From Romanomermis culicivorax (Eukaryota > Nematoda > Enoplea > Mermithida > Mermithidae): 64,000 bases of DNA. Below the pieces are notes generated by a model. That model ran no database searches. It was not told the DNA's origin and worked only from the letters and a program-made list of their open reading frames with translations. Every line of letters begins with the position of its first letter. Position 1 is the first letter of the stretch. A program made the translations under genes and the position numbers. This document shows positions 60,081 through 64,000 of the stretch, one piece after another. The stretch spans positions 682,001-746,000 of the forward strand of contig CAWUHX010000011.1 in the NCBI GenBank assembly GCA_963922205.1, read 5' to 3'.

Positions 60081-60559
60081 TGTTAGGCTGCTGTGGGGTC
60101 AACACTATGCAACAGTTCTGACCACAGGCTAACAACAACAACAACACCAAAACTCTCCCAGACGTTTCACCAGATACTCGCCAGAACTTTCACCAAACCT
60201 CAGGCAGAACACCTTGGCACGTACCTCAGGAGTTCCTACCCAAGTCTCCAATCCTGACCTTATAGACTGCTTCCCCTACGCTCACAGAACAATACACTTA
60301 CGGGTTCAAGTTGTATTGGGTAGCTAGTGGCGACGCCAAAATAACAATAATAAACAAAAATATTGTAGAAAGGCGATGGCGGCGTCGCTCCATAAAAAGC
60401 AAATAAATCTAACATTGACTAACAAACAGAAAAACCGCGAAACAGTGGCAGAAATAACCTATGCAAATTTATCATTTCTTTTCGCCACTTTTCGCCGCGT
60501 CCAACCGCCTGCGCACCGACGCCGGAAGCTGAACACGTGCACCTGAGACCACCTCAACA
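60081..60559 (-). repeat. 5' LTR of element B
   Basis: 479 bp, about four differences from the 3' LTR. Octamer at 60471-60478. Predicted intron 60301-60129 on the element strand (GTAAGTGTATTG ... TTGTTGTTGTTAG). Confidence 0.96.
60129..60301 (-). promoter_or_regulatory. Predicted leader intron inside the B LTR
   Basis: Donor ACCC/GTAAGT at 60301 and acceptor (TTG)nTTAG ending at 60129, giving 173 nt. Parallels the candidate introns of the A and D LTRs in position and in the TTG-repeat pyrimidine tract. Confidence 0.42.
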
Positions 60560-60856
60560 AATCATTTGGAGCAAAGGGCCAAAGGCCCAGGCCCCCGCTT
60601 GCAGCAAGCTCAGGAAGACCTGTCAAGGGATCCTGCAGGTAAGGCTATCCCAGAGGGGATACCTTTCTCTCCTAGGAGACTTTGAGGGCTCTGTTGGGAG
60701 GCCCCCCAATTAAAGTAAGTTATTCTTTGTTGTTGCCAGGTGTGGGGAACTGGACTGTTGCGCGATCTCCGAGGCATAGCCAAGGAATTAGCTCTAACAG
60801 GTCAGTTCAGATCAGAACCAATCTTTTCTCACACCCTAGGAAAGACCTGCACAACA
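60560..60856 (+). repeat. LTR of element D, second part
   Basis: Continues the LTR begun at 46269 (the AATC at 60560-60563 is the duplicated target). It ends GACCTGCACAACA as in A. It carries the conserved candidate intron at 60639-60739 (CTGCAG/GTAAGG ... TTGTTGCCAG/GTGTGG) and the donor-like AACAG/GTCAGT near 60797. Confidence 0.88.
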
Positions 60857-61186
60857 AGTGGTGGCTTTTAACTCATTATAATGGAGCTTTGTAGTCAGAC
60901 TGGGAGAAAGGAATATCCTCCAGGTTTCTACAGAAAATTAGCAGGATTTAAAATGCCTTATGAAAGGATACCAAGAGGTAATACTTTGCATAGATCACCA
61001 CCCAGAGTGGGGAGTGCCGAGAATCTACTCAATTTGGGAGACGGGGATCAGCAACAGCATGCTGCCCCAGACCTAGTGATTCCAGATCAGACTCCTGTGA
61101 GGGTACAGTCATTGCTACAACAGGCAATGCATGTTACACCCCAGGATGGGGGTGTGCCTTTAGACCACCCGCCAATGATTGCCATC
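60857..61186 (+). mobile_element. Element D leader and gag stub
   Basis: Begins with the A-type primer-binding site TGGTGGCTTTTAACTC (60859). A Gag opening follows from the ATG at 60953 ([20 protein letters not shown]), very close to the first 78 or so residues of the element A Gag. Similarity stops at 61186, where Polinton capsid sequence starts. The rest of D is absent from this place. Pol sequence upstream of the D LTR belongs to the more decayed element C, so D is a truncated copy, or the junction records a rearrangement. Confidence 0.85.
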
Positions 61187-61188
61187 CT

Positions 61189-62046
61189 AAAATAGATACT
61201 GCTGATTTCCAGGGTTTTAAAGACAGAGTAAAGTACTTTGAAAATGGTCAAACAGTTGAAATAACAGCTCCTCTTCATATTGATCTTCTAATGCAAGATC
61301 GATATTTACTCAGCGATACTGAGCTCAAACTGGAATTGATTCACAATAGTAATCCATTTGTATTACAGTGTCCAGCTGGTGATGCTGAAAATTCAAAAAT
61401 GGAAGTTTCCCAGATGAAACTCTATATCAGGAAAGTTGAAGTTCTCGAGGGTGTTGGATTGGCTCTAGAAAAATCAATGTTAAAAACGTCAGTCAAATAC
61501 CCAATCAGAAGAGTCCAAATGGTGAATCTTCATATTGCTAGTACAAGGCAATCTACACCTCTGAATACTCTATTCACTCGTCAGTTGCGACGTAGGATGA
61601 TTATAGCATGTGTCGATGCAGATGCATATTGTGGAGAAAAAAAATCTCCATTTAATTTTAAATGTTACAATATAAGCGAAGTCAAGGTTGTCTCTGGTGG
61701 TCAAGCTTTTCCAGCAACTCCACTAAGACTTGCTTTTGCCAACAACAAATATATTGGAGCATATGATCAGCTCTTTGAAACTCTAGACATGGCTGAAGAT
61801 AACAAAGGGAATGGCATTAGCAGGCTTAATTTTAAAAATGGACAGTGCTACTTTGCCTTCGATTGTACACCTGATGAAAATGATAGTGGACATTGGGACT
61901 TGATTAGAGATGGTTCCACAAGTACAGAATTGATGTTTGCTGATAAGATACCTGATGCAGGTATAGAAGTTATTGTTTATGCAGAATTTGACAATTTGAT
62001 TATGATTGATAAAAATAGACATGTCTTAAATAACTATACTGCATGA
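61189..62046 (+). pseudogene. Polinton major capsid protein, C-terminal two-thirds
   Basis: About 285 residues of the double-jelly-roll capsid family annotated in animal genomes as F54H12.2-like. Motifs: FKDRVKYFENGQTVE near the start, KYPIRRVQM, SPFNFKCYNISEV and VIVYAEFDN near the end. Full-length relatives are over 400 residues, so roughly the first jelly roll is missing: the frame begins right at the junction with the D gag stub. Forms the hexon-like shell in the family. The remaining part reads through without interruption. Confidence 0.8.
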
Positions 62047-62537
62047 ATACCTCTGAAATCTACATCTTGATTAATAGAGATCAAGCTCTCAGACAAATCT
62101 TCAATGGGGTATTTCCTATAGACTGTTTACCACCTCTTGACACAGTACCCTTGGCATTGGTTGTAAATCTGGACAAGCTTGATTAACCTGGTTCACACTG
62201 GGTAGCTCTGTTTGTTGATAAAAAACATGCATGTTGTTATTTTGACAGTTATGGCCGGGAACCACCTCAACAGCTTAGGAATTACATCAAGATTATATCT
62301 ACTTCTTACAAGTGCAATACCAAATGTGTTCAACAGTACCTGACTGCTACATGTGGTCAGTTATGTGTTTACTTTCTTGTGTGGATGGTTAGAAGTATAA
62401 GTATGAGAGCTATTGCTGCCAGTTTGGAACAAGGCTATGCTGATGAATTTGTCACTGGTTTCATCAACAGTCTCTTTAGAACAAATACTCCCATATATGA
62501 TGATGCATTTTTATTTGAACAGCTCAACAGAATATAA
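62043..62537 (+). pseudogene. Polinton adenovirus-type cysteine protease
   Basis: About 165 codons, starting within the last codons of the capsid gene. The catalytic-type motifs of the C5 (adenain-like) family are visible: GSHWVALFVD with the His, a YFDSYG stretch with the Asp, and ATCGQLCVYFL with the Cys. In Polintons this protease is thought to mature capsid proteins. About one interruption, so this copy is a fossil. Confidence 0.8.
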
Positions 62538-62555
62538 AAGTTAGTTTCTACCATA

Positions 62556-63341
62556 ATGACATATCGAAAAATGGATTTTTCACAGTTTTATGCAACATTA
62601 CCGAGCAATGCTCAGAGTGATCTGAGTAACTCAGCTTCAAATTTTAGTATCAGGTTGCCTCATAGGCTGATTTTGCAAGGTGAATGGGAATGTGCACTTT
62701 GTGAATTCATCCACCCAAATACCTGGTTCAATGCAACACCTAGTGATAGTGTAATAAAATTTTATGATCTTCAGACCAATATTAGGCAATTACTAAAAGT
62801 ACCTTCTACAAGGTATGAATCTATAATAGATTTAATTGAAGCTATTCAACGATCCATCAGGTTGTTGAGTGAACAGGAAAAAGTTCCATATAATGAGTTT
62901 ATCAAATTTTCATACAGGAGATTAGCCAGAGCAGTTGTCCTCAAAGTGAACTTGACTAGAATCAAGAGCATAAAAATAAGTGATCCTTTACTCTACCTGT
63001 TAGGCTTTGAGAAATCACAACTAGAAACAACTTCATCTGAAAAATTGAAAATTGCTGCTGCACACCCTGCTGATATGAAGGTTGGTCTAGAAACTATGTA
63101 TGTTTATTGTAACATCATTGAACAACAGATTGCTGGTGATATTTTAGCTCCTCTCCTCGGTATTGTTAATATAGAGGGCCTTTTTGGTGTCATTATAGAT
63201 AAGATATATATAGCTCCTCACTACATGCCTGTACTCATAAAAGATATCAATTCTATTGAAATTTCAATTAGATCAGATCAAGACAAACCTATAAAATTTG
63301 TCACTGGCAAAACAATTGTGAAATTACACTTTCGAAAGTGA
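62556..63341 (+). CDS. Polinton minor capsid (penton) protein
   Basis: 261 residues, looks whole. Polinton mCP family: an N-terminal FYATLPSNAQSD segment, ILQGEWECALCEF, LLYLLGFEKSQ in the middle, and the C-terminal HYMPVLIKDINSIEI plus KTIVKLHFRK that mark the single-jelly-roll penton. Starts 18 bases after the protease stop and overlaps the next gene by 4 bases, so the capsid genes are tightly packed. Confidence 0.85.
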   Translation: MTYRKMDFSQFYATLPSNAQSDLSNSASNFSIRLPHRLILQGEWECALCEFIHPNTWFNATPSDSVIKFYDLQTNIRQLLKVPSTRYESIIDLIEAIQRSIRLLSEQEKVPYNEFIKFSYRRLARAVVLKVNLTRIKSIKISDPLLYLLGFEKSQLETTSSEKLKIAAAHPADMKVGLETMYVYCNIIEQQIAGDILAPLLGIVNIEGLFGVIIDKIYIAPHYMPVLIKDINSIEISIRSDQDKPIKFVTGKTIVKLHFRK

Positions 63342-63862
63342 AGCTTATTCTAAAGATGCAAGTACAAAACATTACTGTCACAGCTGAACTTGGATGTCCA
63401 CTCAATTTAGACTCACTTACCAAAAAATTGGATGATTCTAAACTGACTATTGGAAAGTTCAAGTCATTAATTTGGCATCTTCTTGATCCAAAATGTTGTC
63501 TACTATTGTATGGAAATGGCAAGCTCGTATGTGCAGGCATTAAGGCAACTCAGCAGGCTGTGAAAAGTATAGATTATGCTGCAAATATACTGCTCAAACT
63601 CGGCTATCAGCCAAGACCCAGGAAATTTAGAATGTGCAATGTTGTTGGGTCATAGGATCACTGTATAAATGTTGAAGAATTTTATAACACTCATAGGGGT
63701 CACTGTGATTATTCTCCTGCACTGAAATATACAATTAACAAGCAGGGCTTATGTGCATTGATTTTTCACAAAGGTAAAATTATTATGACAGATGCCAAGA
63801 CCTATGATGAACTGCAGAAGAACTTAAAGAGTTACTTGTCAGTTTTCAAAGTTGATGAGTAA
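63338..63862 (+). pseudogene. TATA-binding-protein-like gene in the Polinton (about one break)
   Basis: Overlaps the minor capsid stop. Both direct repeats of the TBP saddle are recognisable. The first has NITVTAELGCPLNLDSL, a CLLLYGNGKLVCAGIK strand-loop-strand and LGYQPRPRKFRMCNVVGS, corresponding to the NIVSTVNLGC, IFSSGKMVCTGAK and KIQNMVGS segments of cellular TBP. The second includes YSPALKYTI and ALIFHKGKIIMTDAK. The gene has about one interruption. TBP bends TATA DNA and nucleates transcription initiation. A viral copy could direct late or element-specific promoters, and a TATAAATA box lies just downstream. Divergence from cellular TBP is large, so this is not a simple recent host capture. 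Confidence 0.82.
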
Positions 63863-63898
63863 GTACTTGTATGATTCAATTACAGTACTACTCACTGG

Positions 63899-63906
63899 TA
63901 TAAATA
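63899..63906 (+). promoter_or_regulatory. TATA box upstream of the last Polinton ORF
   Basis: TATAAATA in the 79-base gap between the TBP-like gene and the ATG at 63942. It is suggestive next to a TBP-like gene, but AT-rich sequence makes chance matches common. Confidence 0.4.
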
Positions 63907-63941
63907 TATCATATAGAAAGCTGAAACATTCATTCTCTGCA

Positions 63942-64000
63942 ATGGAGCCTTGCAACTTATGTGGGAAAATTCCTGTGCATTCTGTGCATTATGCTGTGTG
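63942..64000 (+). CDS. Start of a further Polinton ORF (runs off the window)
   Basis: Nineteen codons in view, MEPCNLCGKIPVHSVHYAV. A CNLC pair followed by spaced His residues could be the start of a zinc finger. Too short to assign. Confidence 0.4.
   Translation, partial: MEPCNLCGKIPVHSVHYAV

Larger units (their letters stand above)
46576..60559 (-). mobile_element. Young Ty3/Gypsy element B with exonuclease ORF3
   Basis: 13.98 kb, minus strand, inserted in the D LTR with a 4-bp duplication AATC (46572-46575 and 60560-60563). Order on its own strand: 5' LTR (60081-60559), primer-binding site, gag-pol (about 60002-53388), intergenic region, ORF3 (52025-47710), purine tract, 3' LTR (46576-47054). 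The 479-bp LTRs differ at about four positions, under 1 percent, so insertion is very recent. Gag-pol has about two breaks; ORF3 looks whole. Same architecture as A but a separate family: LTRs are unrelated over most of their length and proteins are well diverged. Confidence 0.96.
61187..64000 (+). mobile_element. Polinton (Maverick) fragment, runs off the window
   Basis: A cluster of virus-like genes in one direction: double-jelly-roll major capsid (5' end lost), adenovirus-type cysteine protease, single-jelly-roll minor capsid/penton, a TBP-like gene and the start of another ORF. Gene content and order are typical of Polintons, self-synthesising DNA transposons related to adintoviruses. DNA polymerase B, integrase and packaging ATPase would lie outside the window or are lost. 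About two breaks are seen in the protease and TBP-like genes together. Terminal repeats are not in view. Confidence 0.9.

Noticed and set aside
1-64000. CRISPR array, bacterial operon or rRNA
   Set aside because: Nothing resembling regular short repeats with spacers, ribosome-binding-site-led operons or rRNA; the window is plainly animal nuclear DNA.

Overview
The window is eukaryotic nuclear DNA from an AT-rich invertebrate animal. It has spliced host genes with GT-AG introns, a diphosphoinositol-polyphosphate phosphohydrolase (NUDT3/DIPP family), a HYPK-like gene, and dense transposable elements, including a Polinton (Maverick). I cannot name the phylum. LTR elements carrying a DEDDy exonuclease ORF have, to my knowledge, been described in bdelloid rotifers, but the long introns and repeat load here do not look bdelloid.

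Layout. Bases 1-14.8 kb are host territory. A four-exon Nudix gene (2984-11250, +) has introns holding nested hAT-like MITEs, and the last two exons of a HYPK-like gene lie at 13267-13523 (-). From 14827 to 29479 lies Ty3/Gypsy element A (-, 14.65 kb) with two LTRs, a whole gag-pol ORF and an env-position ORF3. From 29.5 to 39 kb is host DNA with a two-exon gene of unknown function (30357-31973, -) and several MITEs. From about 40.1 to 46.3 kb is an old, heavily decayed Ty3/Gypsy element C (+). From 46576 to 60559 lies a second young Ty3/Gypsy element, B (-, 13.98 kb), which also has an ORF3. B sits inside an older LTR (element D, +), splitting it into 46269-46575 and 60560-60856 with a 4-bp target duplication. 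D continues as a primer-binding site and a short gag stub, which stops abruptly at 61186 inside a Polinton capsid gene. From 61187 to the window end are Polinton genes: major capsid (5'-truncated), adenovirus-type protease, minor capsid/penton, a TATA-binding-protein-like gene, and the start of another ORF.

Main points of interest. (1) Elements A and B, clearly different families, both carry a very large third ORF after pol. Its N-terminus is an RNase D/WRN-like DEDDy 3'-5' exonuclease, followed by a long disordered middle, a conserved uncharacterised domain and an RGG/Q-rich tail. Each ORF3 opens right after a conserved 3' splice site, so spliced subgenomic expression in the manner of env is likely. 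(2) The LTRs of A, B and D share a predicted short intron and ATGCAAAT octamers. (3) The Polinton carries a two-repeat TBP-like gene, suggesting that it brought its own core-promoter factor. (4) Several MITEs have CATACATG-type termini with 8-bp target duplications, and one site shows three-level nesting.

The LTR elements and the Polinton are treated as fossils: families, parts, state and age are given, without the individual damaging changes.
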